Assembly: GCA_003558175.1 (NCBI GenBank)
Contig: PWMO01000245.1
Location: 1-5,046, forward strand
DNA from: Spirochaetaceae bacterium
GTDB lineage: Bacteria > Spirochaetota > Spirochaetia > DSM-27196 > PWMO01
Direction of reading: 5' to 3'
DNA: 5,046 nucleotides
Part shown: in pieces, positions 1-4,879 of the stretch
How positions within the stretch are numbered: the first letter of the stretch is position 1
Layout: each line of letters opens with the position of its first letter
The notes under the pieces: model-generated
Database searches by the model: none
The model's input: only the letters and a program-made list of their open reading frames with translations
What the model was told of the DNA's origin: nothing
Position numbers and translations under genes: made by a program

Positions 1-452
1 CGTTCAATCATACCGGGGAGCGCTTCGCGCGTTGCGCGGAACACGCCGTTAATGTTCACGTCCATTACCTTATGCCACAGTTTGTCACTGTGCCCGGATA
101 CCGGGTGCTCAGCGGTAATTCCGGCGGCGTTTGCCAGGATATCGACCTTGCCAAACGCGTCAACGGCTGCCTGATAGAACGCCTTGACCGACTCTACACT
201 GCACACATCCAGATCACAGGCAATCGCTTTGACTCCGCACGCCTCAATCTCAGCGCGGGTCTTTTCCATCTCTTCAGCACCCGGGCGGTTTACCAGCTCA
301 CCTTCCTCGTTGCGGCTGCCACTGCTGCTGAGGAGCGACCCTATGGCCACGTCCGCACCGGCCCGTGCAAACGCAAGCGCCATCGCGCGCCCCATTCCCG
401 ACGCCCCGCCGGTCACCATCGCTGCTTTTCCCTTCAAAAACTTCTCATTCAT
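1..452 (-). CDS. SDR family NAD(P)-dependent oxidoreductase, N-terminal part (3' end off the window)
   Basis: Seen: from ATG at 452 an open frame runs off the left edge after 150 residues. It carries the SDR cofactor motif TGGASGMG (residues 14-21), the D80-x-D82 pair after beta-strand 3-4, the NAAG motif (108-111), and N133 in MDVNINGVF, the position of the SDR catalytic Asn. The Ser, Tyr and Lys of the active site would lie in the missing part. Start choice: AAGGAG (462-467) sits 9 nt upstream, and the frame opens with the usual short lead before the first beta-strand. Family knowledge: classical SDRs are soluble oxidoreductases of about 250 residues that use NAD(P)(H). Odd: the loop after beta-strand 2 (about residues 39-62, starting GSLLSSSG) is longer than in most classical SDRs, and the strand end lacks a clear acidic or basic residue that would fix NAD versus NADP. 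Substrate unknown. It is divergent from the choline-type binding protein, so a link to that gene is only inference. Confidence 0.93.
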   Translation of the reverse strand, partial: MNEKFLKGKAAMVTGGASGMGRAMALAFARAGADVAIGSLLSSSGSRNEEGELVNRPGAEEMEKTRAEIEACGVKAIACDLDVCSVESVKAFYQAAVDAFGKVDILANAAGITAEHPVSGHSDKLWHKVMDVNINGVFRATREALPGMIE

Positions 453-461
453 TGTGTAACG

Positions 462-467
462 CTCCTT
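462..467 (-). promoter_or_regulatory. Ribosome binding site of the SDR gene
   Basis: AAGGAG on the minus strand, 9 nt before the ATG at 452. It supports this ATG over the internal Met at residue 12, which would cut into the cofactor-binding strand. Confidence 0.75.
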
Positions 468-557
468 GCTCCTGCTTTCTTGATGCGTATTCGGTCAGCC
501 CGGGCCGACGGAGAGCCCGCCCGGCGCGTTTAGACGTCGAAGCACCATTTCATTAGA

Positions 558-587
558 GTTATAAGCAATAATAGCCGAGCTAATCAA
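558..587 (-). promoter_or_regulatory. Second, overlapping sigma70-type promoter P2 for the SDR gene
   Basis: On the minus strand TTGATT (582-587, 4 of 6) lies 18 nt from TATAAC (558-563, 5 of 6). It is displaced by about 10 nt from P1 and shares its DNA, so the two would compete for polymerase. It is a weaker call than P1. Confidence 0.4.
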
Positions 588-596
588 GTTTGGCAA
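568..596 (-). promoter_or_regulatory. Sigma70-type promoter P1 for the SDR gene
   Basis: On the minus strand TTGCCA (591-596, 5 of 6 to the -35 consensus) is separated by exactly 17 nt from TATTAT (568-573, 5 of 6 to the -10 consensus). Transcription would begin near 561 and leave a leader of about 110 nt. The leader contains a GC-rich potential stem of 6 bp (500-505 with 519-524). Confidence 0.65.
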
Positions 597-599
597 GAG

Positions 600-630
600 G
601 GTGCCGGTGACGAAACCAAAAACCGCCACC
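600..630. repeat. Imperfect inverted repeat (potential hairpin 1)
   Basis: GGTGCCGGT (600-608) pairs with ACCGCCACC (622-630) over 9 positions with one mismatch in the middle, around a 13-nt loop. No T-run follows on either strand, so it is not an intrinsic terminator. Confidence 0.4.
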
Positions 631-647
631 AGGAAATGCGCTTTATT

Positions 648-668
648 GCGGCCGATTCTTCCGGCCGC
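648..668. repeat. Perfect GC-only inverted repeat (potential hairpin 2)
   Basis: GCGGCCG (648-654) and CGGCCGC (662-668) are exact reverse complements, with a 7-nt spacer ATTCTTC. As RNA this would be a very stable stem. Neither strand has a following T-run. Confidence 0.55.
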
Positions 669-671
669 CAG

Positions 672-700
672 TGTAACCAGTTGCGAGGTTCCTGGTTGCA
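672..700. repeat. Inverted repeat (potential hairpin 3)
   Basis: TGTAACCAG (672-680) pairs with CTGGTTGCA (692-700) over 9 positions, one of them a G-T wobble, around an 11-nt loop. It starts 4 nt after hairpin 2. No terminator-like T-run follows. Confidence 0.5.
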
Positions 701-897
701 GCGTATCAAACTGCGCGAGGAATTCCGCTAATTATTGAGAAGGCATGACGTTAGGGAAGACTATCAGCACAGTTCATCTGCACCCAATGTGCAAATCTCC
801 ACACAACCCGGCGAGCATCAAACACGGCGCAGACTCGGCATCTCACTTTGCGTACAGCGGTCATTGAAGAGAGCAAAGATACGCCACATGGTGTAAA

Positions 898-915
898 TCC
901 ATAGTTTTCTATGGA
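898..915. repeat. Perfect inverted repeat TCCATAG-TTTT-CTATGGA upstream of choX
   Basis: Two exact 7-nt arms around four T residues, AT-rich and flanked by A-runs. It lies about 18 nt upstream of the proposed choX -35 box, a location that suits a regulator operator. No regulator gene is in the window, so the binding protein is unknown. Confidence 0.55.
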
Positions 916-921
916 AAAAGT

Positions 922-949
922 GCGCAATTGCCTTGCGCGATCCGCGATC
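922..949. repeat. Inverted repeat plus tandem heptamer at the choX promoter
   Basis: GCGCAA (922-927) and TTGCGC (933-938) are exact reverse complements with 5 nt between them. They run straight into two back-to-back copies of CGCGATC (936-942 and 943-949). The right arm coincides with the proposed -35 box, and the heptamers fill the spacer, so this DNA could be an operator at which a repressor blocks polymerase. That role is inferred from position only. Confidence 0.45.
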
Positions 950-961
950 GGCCGTTATCAT
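933..961 (+). promoter_or_regulatory. Probable promoter of the choX-like gene
   Basis: TTGCGC (933-938, matching the TTG of the -35 consensus) is followed after 17 nt by TATCAT (956-961, 5 of 6 to the -10 consensus). Transcription would begin near 968 and give a leader of about 23 nt with the ribosome binding site inside it. The -35 match is weak, as expected for a regulated promoter. Confidence 0.45.
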
Positions 962-978
962 TACTGAACTACACGGAA

Positions 979-987
979 AAGGAAGGA
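979..987 (+). promoter_or_regulatory. Ribosome binding site that fixes the choX start
   Basis: A purine run AAGGAAGGA immediately precedes the ATG at 991; the AAGGA at 979-983 is spaced 7 nt. The frame also opens at a TTG at 928, but that would put 21 extra residues before the signal peptide and has no such site, so 991 is preferred. Confidence 0.8.
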
Positions 988-990
988 ACG

Positions 991-1089
991 ATGACAAGAC
1001 AGAAAAGGAACGAACAGTTCAGGAACCGTCTCGCAATCGCAGCTCTGCTGCTGATCATCGCACTGCCCGTTTCGGGCGCAGGTTCTGCT
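991..1089 (+). other. Signal peptide of the ChoX-like protein
   Basis: Residues 1-33 show a basic start with seven K or R residues, a core rich in A, L and I, and small residues before the predicted cut after A33. There is no lipobox cysteine, so the protein is predicted free in the periplasm rather than a lipoprotein. Confidence 0.75.
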
Positions 1090-1974
1090 GAAGATGCCAC
1101 GGGCGCGCATGAGTTCGACACGGTGCGCTTCGTTGAGGTCAACTGGATGGATATCGCGGCCACTACGGCAGCCGCAACACTGGTCCTGGAGGGGCTGGGA
1201 TACGCGACCGAGTCGACGATCGTATCGGTTCCCATCGCGTACGAAGGATTGTCCGCGGCAGACGCGGATGTTTTTCTGGGATTCTGGACCCCGTCTATGG
1301 ATGGGATTGCCAATCCCTTCTTTGAACGCGGGACTGTAGAGAACCTCGGCGCCAACCTGGTGGGAGCAAAGTACACGCTTGCGGTACCTACCTATATGGC
1401 TGAGGCCGGCATCACGCACATCCGTGACATCGCCGACCATCATGATGCACTCAACGGCACCATTCACGGGATTGAAGCTGGTAATGACGGCAACATGCTC
1501 ATCCAGGCGATGATAGACGATAACGCCTACGGTCTGGGCGAGTTCGAGCTCCTTGAATCCAGTGAGGCAGGAATGCTGGCGGAAGTCCGCGGCAGAGCAC
1601 CCGAGGAGCAATGGATCGTGTTCCTTGGCTGGGAACCGCACCCGATGAACTCACGAATCGAAATGACCTATCTGGAAGGCGGGGATGACTACTTCGGCCC
1701 GGACTTCGGTGCCGCGGAAGTGCACACCAACGTGCGTGCAGGCCTTATCGAAGAACGTCCGAACCTCGGTCGATTCTTGCAGAACCTGAGGTTCACGCTG
1801 GATATGGAAAACGAGATCATGGTGATGATGGACGACGGCGCCGAACCCCGTGACGCCGCCCGGCGCTGGCTGCAACAGAATCCGGAGATCATCGGTGAAT
1901 GGGTCGAAGGAGTGGAGACAGCCGATGGTTCAGACGCGATCGAGTCGGTCCACCGCTACCTGGAAATCAAGTAG
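991..1974 (+). CDS. choX: Choline/betaine-type ABC transporter substrate-binding protein (ChoX-like)
   Basis: The 327-residue product begins with a Sec signal peptide: basic residues 1-13, a hydrophobic core at about 14-28, and likely cleavage after A33 (GSA|ED). The mature protein of about 294 residues is acidic and would bind ligand in the periplasm. It belongs to the OpuAC type of quaternary-amine binding proteins. From memory, choline in Sinorhizobium meliloti ChoX is held by W43, D45, W90, Y119, N156 and W205; here W52, D54, W99, Y128, N165 and W214 occur at a constant offset of 9, in the motifs VNWMD, GFWTPSMD, AKYTLA, GNDGN and LGWEPHPMN. The segment GGDDYFGPDFGAAEVHTNVRAG-like at 251-272 is also typical of ChoX. 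Choline is therefore the likeliest ligand, with acetylcholine or betaine possible. No ATPase or permease gene (choV, choW) is adjacent: downstream is a phosphoesterase, upstream a divergent SDR. The gene has its own repeat-rich promoter, probably regulated. Confidence 0.93.
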   Translation: MTRQKRNEQFRNRLAIAALLLIIALPVSGAGSAEDATGAHEFDTVRFVEVNWMDIAATTAAATLVLEGLGYATESTIVSVPIAYEGLSAADADVFLGFWTPSMDGIANPFFERGTVENLGANLVGAKYTLAVPTYMAEAGITHIRDIADHHDALNGTIHGIEAGNDGNMLIQAMIDDNAYGLGEFELLESSEAGMLAEVRGRAPEEQWIVFLGWEPHPMNSRIEMTYLEGGDDYFGPDFGAAEVHTNVRAGLIEERPNLGRFLQNLRFTLDMENEIMVMMDDGAEPRDAARRWLQQNPEIIGEWVEGVETADGSDAIESVHRYLEIK

Positions 1975-1983
1975 CAGTTGTCA

Positions 1984-2020
1984 GGAACTGTTCCACTCGC
2001 GAGGAAAGGGCTGGTATACT
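1984..2020 (+). promoter_or_regulatory. Promoter of the metallophosphoesterase gene with a palindrome at the -35 region
   Basis: TGGTATACT (2012-2020) is a good extended -10: TG, one base, then TATACT at 2015-2020. The -35 region is poor (TTCCAC, 1991-1996), which is normal for extended -10 promoters. A short palindrome GGAAC-T-GTTCC (1984-1994) overlaps that region and could be an operator. Transcription would start near 2027, about 45 nt before the gene. Confidence 0.5.
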
Positions 2021-2060
2021 GTGGTTAACGAAAGAGCCCCGGCAGCATGACCGGTGTTCG

Positions 2061-2066
2061 AGGAGG
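2061..2066 (+). promoter_or_regulatory. Ribosome binding site that selects a GTG start
   Basis: AGGAGG, a perfect anti-16S match, lies 6 nt before the GTG at 2073. It decides the start of the phosphoesterase against in-frame upstream codons beginning at 1899, which lie inside choX. Confidence 0.85.
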
Positions 2067-2072
2067 CCAACC

Positions 2073-2615
2073 GTGAGAGTCGCTATTATTTCGGATATCC
2101 ACGACAACGTCTGGAACCTGCGCAGCGTGCTCGAGGCGGTAAAGGATGCCGACGCACTAGTCTGCTGCGGCGATCTCTGTGCACCGTTCATCGTTGCGCG
2201 CATCGCCGAAGGCTTTGCGAACCGGCCGATACACATCGTGTTCGGAAACAACGACGGAGACATGTACCGGATCACTCAGGCCGCATTGCAGTTTCCGCAC
2301 GTGCATCTGCACGGCGAGCTGTACTGCGGTGAGCTTGGGGATCGAACGGTTATCGCCACACACTACGACACCGTAGCCGGCGTCCTCGATCCTCTGGAAG
2401 CGGACTTGATCTGCTACGGCCACGATCATCAGCACACCATTGATTCGCGGGAGAATTGCTGGATCCTCAACCCGGGCGCGGTGATGGGCTACACACCTGT
2501 CGGCAGCCGGGAAGTCCCGGTCAGCTACGCGATCTACGACACGGAACTGCACCACGCCGATATCTGGCAGATCGGGATAGGGAACCGCTGCGCCGGGGAT
2601 CCATCACCGCTCTGA
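2073..2615 (+). CDS. YfcE/MJ0936-type metallophosphoesterase
   Basis: The 180-residue product is a compact calcineurin-like phosphoesterase with every metal-binding motif visible: D8-x-H10 in SDIHDN, G33-D34, G58-N59-N60-D61, H97 in ATHYD, and G116-H117-D118-H119. A conserved NPGA follows at about residues 137-140. Family knowledge: YfcE and MJ0936 proteins are cytosolic, bind two divalent metals (often Mn) and hydrolyse phosphodiesters such as bis-p-nitrophenyl phosphate; the physiological substrate is generally unknown. Length fits the family (about 165-185). Start: GTG at 2073, because AGGAGG is 6 nt upstream and the beta-strand RVAIISD follows at once. It is 98 nt downstream of choX with its own extended -10 promoter, so it need not share choX control. 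The C-terminal tail after about residue 170 is unremarkable. Specific substrate cannot be told from sequence. Confidence 0.93.
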   Translation: MRVAIISDIHDNVWNLRSVLEAVKDADALVCCGDLCAPFIVARIAEGFANRPIHIVFGNNDGDMYRITQAALQFPHVHLHGELYCGELGDRTVIATHYDTVAGVLDPLEADLICYGHDHQHTIDSRENCWILNPGAVMGYTPVGSREVPVSYAIYDTELHHADIWQIGIGNRCAGDPSPL

Positions 2616-2657
2616 ACGCAGCCTCCAGTGCTTCAGGCCTTGGCTGCTTCAGGGGGC
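2616..2657. other. Convergent intergenic spacer with a weak hairpin and short direct repeat
   Basis: Only 42 nt separate the stop codons of two convergent genes. GCAGCC (2618-2623) and GGCTGC (2642-2647) could form a 6-bp stem around an 18-nt loop, and TGCTTCAGG occurs twice, 16 nt apart (2629-2637, 2645-2653). No T-run follows on either strand, so a shared intrinsic terminator is possible but not supported. Confidence 0.3.
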
Positions 2658-3260
2658 TCAGGAGTCGAGGGGGTGGACTGCCTGAATGGGAATGACGATG
2701 TCGCCGATGTCGTTCATCGCGTTGATCAGGGAGACGCGCGAGTACCGCCGCAGGTCGGCCGCGCGCACCGGTACGGCAGTTATCAGCCCGGCATCCAGAA
2801 GACGCTGCCGGGCGGTGCCTGCAAGGAGCGGCGTGTCGGGCGTTACCCATCGGTCTCCCTGCTGCAGCGCCAGGTTTGCGTAGCTGCTGTCGGTCACGTA
2901 CCCGTTCCGGACGACAATAATATCCTGGTCGGAACCAAGGTCGGTCATCAGGCGGCTAAACAGAGAGCGGTCTTCCCATTTGAAGCGGTAGTCGGCCTCG
3001 TCCGCCGCGATACAGACGAGAGACTTGACGGCGCGTCGATGATACGGCACGATCTCGACCTTTTCCACCGCGCGCCCGTACACGATCCGCAGCTTATGCA
3101 GTCCGGTCGGCGGCAGCGCCTCGGGCACCCACTCATGCAACGTTAGCTGCGGCAGGCGTGGAAAGAGCTCGGACCGCGTAGCGTTCACCCGTCGCTGGTG
3201 ATACTCCAGATGCATCACCCGTCCTGATTCAACGCGAATGGTTTCGATACAACGGCACAT
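2658..3260 (-). CDS. pabC: Short class IV PLP-dependent enzyme, probable aminodeoxychorismate lyase
   Basis: The 200-residue product belongs to fold-type IV PLP enzymes (BCAT, D-amino acid transaminase and 4-amino-4-deoxychorismate lyase). Seen: K94 in YRFKWEDR is the likely PLP Lys; VTDSSYANL (122-130) matches the VTE-xxx-NLF strand with Asp in place of the usual Glu; TPDTPLLAGTARQRLL (140-155) contains the phosphate-binding G-T; a LINAMN segment lies near the C-terminus. It is shorter than E. coli PabC (about 270) and lacks the usual leading strand, but as I recall it resembles H. influenzae HI1169, which has the same VTD and LINAMN features. Start: ATG 3260, chosen because MCRCIETIRV begins the fold; the longer frame to 3362 lies inside pabB. 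The start overlaps the end of pabB by 32 nt, implying translational coupling. Predicted role: release of pyruvate from aminodeoxychorismate to give 4-aminobenzoate for folate. A transaminase role is the alternative. Confidence 0.85.
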   Translation of the reverse strand: MCRCIETIRVESGRVMHLEYHQRRVNATRSELFPRLPQLTLHEWVPEALPPTGLHKLRIVYGRAVEKVEIVPYHRRAVKSLVCIAADEADYRFKWEDRSLFSRLMTDLGSDQDIIVVRNGYVTDSSYANLALQQGDRWVTPDTPLLAGTARQRLLDAGLITAVPVRAADLRRYSRVSLINAMNDIGDIVIPIQAVHPLDS

Positions 3261-4242
3261 AGACCTTATCCAGCAGCTCCTGGTATTCCGCCGCTTCGTT
3301 GCTGTAGATGGTGATACCTCCCCCGCTTTTGAAGAAGAACCGCGAACCGTTCTGTTCGACAAACCGAATCAGCACCCCCGCGTCGAGCGCCTCGCCGTCA
3401 AAGACACCGACTGCACCGGTATAGAATCCTCTCGCGTACTGCTCCGCCTCGGCAATGATGCGGCATGTCATGAACTTGGGTGCGCCGGTCACCGACCCGG
3501 GTGGCAACATCGCCAACAGGATATCGCCTATTCGGTTCTGCCAGTCCGGTGACAACTCGCCGGAAATCTCCGAGCTCATCTGAAGCAGGCTCCCGGCGTC
3601 GGTCTCGATTGTCTCGATGTAGCGAAAGCGTTCGACCGTCACCTTCTCCGCAACGCGTCCGATGTCGTTGCGAATCAGATCGACAATTGTTACGTGCTCC
3701 GCGTACTCCTTGGCGTCCGAAAGCAGAGCACGCACCTGCTCGGGATCGGAGCCGGTGCGCGTTCCCTTCATCGGGCAGGATGAAATGGTCGCATCCCGAA
3801 TTGTCACAAACGGCTCCGGCGAGAATGCCACAAAACGGTCCCGCACCCAGACGCGATACTTTGCCTCGCTGTGGTCGTAGAGATCGAGCAGCGACCCGCT
3901 CAGCTCGATCTCGGACGGCAAGGTAAGATTGGTAAGGTAGGAATTGCCCCGCCGCAGGTGATCCTGCACGATGCCGAACGCGTTGTGATAGCGAGTTCGT
4001 GACGGTGCCCCGACCAGGGCAATGCGCGGCGGCTCTCGACCCGCCGGCGGTCGCTGCGGCCGGTTTGTAACGCCGCGAATCCAGTAGGCGATGCTTTCTG
4101 GATCCACATCCTGCAGTGCAAGCACGATCGGCTCGCACAGCGCATAGTCGAGGATAAACAGGAACGGTGTCCGGGCCCGGCCATACTGGTTCATCCTGGC
4201 GGCGGCCTCCATGGCTGCGGGATTCCCGGCAAAGTCGTGCAT
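3229..4242 (-). CDS. pabB: Aminodeoxychorismate synthase component I, short form (chorismate-binding domain only)
   Basis: The 337-residue product is a chorismate-utilising enzyme. Motifs in order: GNSYLTNLT (about 99-107), SPEPF (141-145), PMKGTR (157-162), IVDLIRNDIGR (186-196), PPGSVTGAPK (247-256), GFYTGAVG (272-279) and SGGGIT (306-311). The Lys of PMKGT (K159) is the nucleophile of PabB enzymes; anthranilate synthases have Ala there, so PabB is favoured over TrpE. The enzyme converts chorismate with ammonia or glutamine nitrogen to 4-amino-4-deoxychorismate. Full-length PabB has about 450 residues; this lacks the N-terminal domain with the tryptophan pocket, like the short HI1170 form. 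The start at ATG 4242 is 2 nt after the adenosyltransferase stop, so translation is probably coupled; its own Shine-Dalgarno is poor. ATG 4194 (Met 17), just before NQYGRARTPF, is a possible alternative. It overlaps pabC. The glutaminase PabA is not in the window. Confidence 0.93.
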   Translation of the reverse strand: MHDFAGNPAAMEAAARMNQYGRARTPFLFILDYALCEPIVLALQDVDPESIAYWIRGVTNRPQRPPAGREPPRIALVGAPSRTRYHNAFGIVQDHLRRGNSYLTNLTLPSEIELSGSLLDLYDHSEAKYRVWVRDRFVAFSPEPFVTIRDATISSCPMKGTRTGSDPEQVRALLSDAKEYAEHVTIVDLIRNDIGRVAEKVTVERFRYIETIETDAGSLLQMSSEISGELSPDWQNRIGDILLAMLPPGSVTGAPKFMTCRIIAEAEQYARGFYTGAVGVFDGEALDAGVLIRFVEQNGSRFFFKSGGGITIYSNEAAEYQELLDKVYVPLYRNHSR

Positions 4243-4244
4243 CT

Positions 4245-4853
4245 TCAGCGGCGCGCGTCTCTCTGCTCGACGTGCCGCGCAAGTATGAACAGAACGTCCG
4301 AGAAGCGGTTGAGCCAGTTCTGGCACGCGTGCAGGTCGTGCCGGCCGCGATCGCGGATTACCGTTACCAGGCGCCGTTCCGCCCGACGACAGACACTGCG
4401 GGCGACGTCCACCGCGGCGGCAGCCTCGTTTTCGCCCGGCAGTACAAACACCGGCTTGATTTCCGTTCGCTTCAGCAGGCGGCGCTCATGGGCCTCAAGC
4501 TCGTCTACGTCCTCGTCCGCCACATGCTGCAGCGTTTCGTACAACTCGTGCCCGGGCGATGTTGCGACCATCGAACCAATCCTCAGCAGCGTGAACTGCA
4601 TCGACGGCAGTTCAAAATCGTCCGCACACGCTGCGTTCAGTCGTGCGCGGGCCACACCCACGTGACTGTTGAGCTCGTCGATATCTCCAACTGCCTCAAA
4701 TATGAGGTCATCCTTGCGCCGCCACTCGCCCGAGTAGTAACCCGACTCGCCTCGGTCTCCGCCACGAGTTGTCACCAGTTCAAAAGGTTCCTCGTTGTTT
4801 CCCATCTTGTCCATCATCTCTGTTCCACTCTGCTCATTGCCTGTGCGGCTCAT
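4245..4853 (-). CDS. PduO-type corrinoid adenosyltransferase (ATP:cob(I)alamin adenosyltransferase)
   Basis: The product (202 residues from ATG 4853) transfers the adenosyl group of ATP to cob(I)alamin or cob(I)yrinic acid a,c-diamide to make coenzyme B12. Seen: the N-terminal ATP motif TTRGGDRGESG (28-38, family form TRTGDxGxT), RRKDD (45-49), VGDIDELNSHVG (55-66), FVLPGE (136-141, whose Phe matches the Phe that caps the corrinoid in characterised PduO), ARSVCRRAER (151-160) and LNRFSDVLFILAR (181-193). All belong to the trimeric helical-bundle PduO family of about 180-200 residues. The residues before 22 are not conserved. ATG at 4853 has no clear ribosome binding site, and ATGs at residues 13, 14 and 17 are alternatives; a direct repeat covers the start region. 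It lies 13 nt after the preceding ORF stop and 2 nt before pabB, so it sits in an operon. No cobalamin riboswitch was seen in the visible part. Confidence 0.93.
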   Translation of the reverse strand: MSRTGNEQSGTEMMDKMGNNEEPFELVTTRGGDRGESGYYSGEWRRKDDLIFEAVGDIDELNSHVGVARARLNAACADDFELPSMQFTLLRIGSMVATSPGHELYETLQHVADEDVDELEAHERRLLKRTEIKPVFVLPGENEAAAAVDVARSVCRRAERRLVTVIRDRGRHDLHACQNWLNRFSDVLFILARHVEQRDARR

Positions 4854-4879
4854 TGCCCGCGGCTGCTCACCTGTGCGGC
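4830..4879. repeat. Near-perfect direct repeat straddling the adenosyltransferase start
   Basis: CTGCTCATTGCCTGTGCGGC (4830-4849) recurs as CTGCTCACCTGTGCGGC (4863-4879); the copies differ only by three bases (TTG) missing in the second. One copy lies in the first codons of the adenosyltransferase and the other covers the stop codon of the preceding ORF. It looks like a short local duplication that has created or shifted the gene junction. Confidence 0.6.

Larger units (their letters stand above)
453..990. other. Divergent intergenic region of 538 nt
   Basis: No convincing gene was found on either strand. From left to right it holds the SDR leader (453-560), two overlapping leftward promoters (558-596), three consecutive potential hairpins (600-630, 648-668, 672-700), a stretch without visible signal (about 701-890), and the rightward choX control region with three repeat elements and a promoter (898-961). 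Short frames exist, such as a GTG frame at 607 (43 codons) and an ATG frame at 745-867 (40 residues), but neither has a recognisable product. The length is large for this otherwise tightly packed window, which suggests that it is regulatory or holds an unrecognised RNA. Confidence 0.7.

Noticed and set aside
72..533. 153-codon plus-strand frame opposite the SDR
   Set aside because: The SDR on the minus strand has TGxxxGxG, NAAG and a good ribosome binding site; the antisense frame has nothing recognisable.
607..738. 43-residue GTG frame with four cysteines covering the hairpins
   Set aside because: It has a GTG start, composition typical of random translation, and it coincides with inverted repeats that explain the sequence better.
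745..867. 40-residue ATG frame in the intergenic region
   Set aside because: The purine run before it (GAGAAGG) is too close to the ATG, the product resembles nothing known to me, and it could arise by chance in 538 nt.
961..1641. 226-codon open frame on the minus strand opposite choX
   Set aside because: The plus-strand choX has a signal peptide, full family motifs and a strong ribosome binding site. The antisense frame shows no recognisable domain and is the expected shadow of GC-rich coding DNA.
1984..1994. LexA/SOS box at GGAAC-T-GTTCC
   Set aside because: Known boxes space the half-sites differently (for example GAAC-N4-GTTC in Bacillus, GTTC-N7-GTTC in alphaproteobacteria); here only one base separates them.
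2618..2647. Bidirectional intrinsic terminator between the convergent genes
   Set aside because: The stem is only 6 bp with an 18-nt loop, and no T-run follows on either strand.
3398..4282. 294-codon minus-strand frame overlapping pabB in another phase
   Set aside because: It is low-complexity in R, A and G and lacks motifs, while pabB in the same DNA carries all chorismate-binding motifs.
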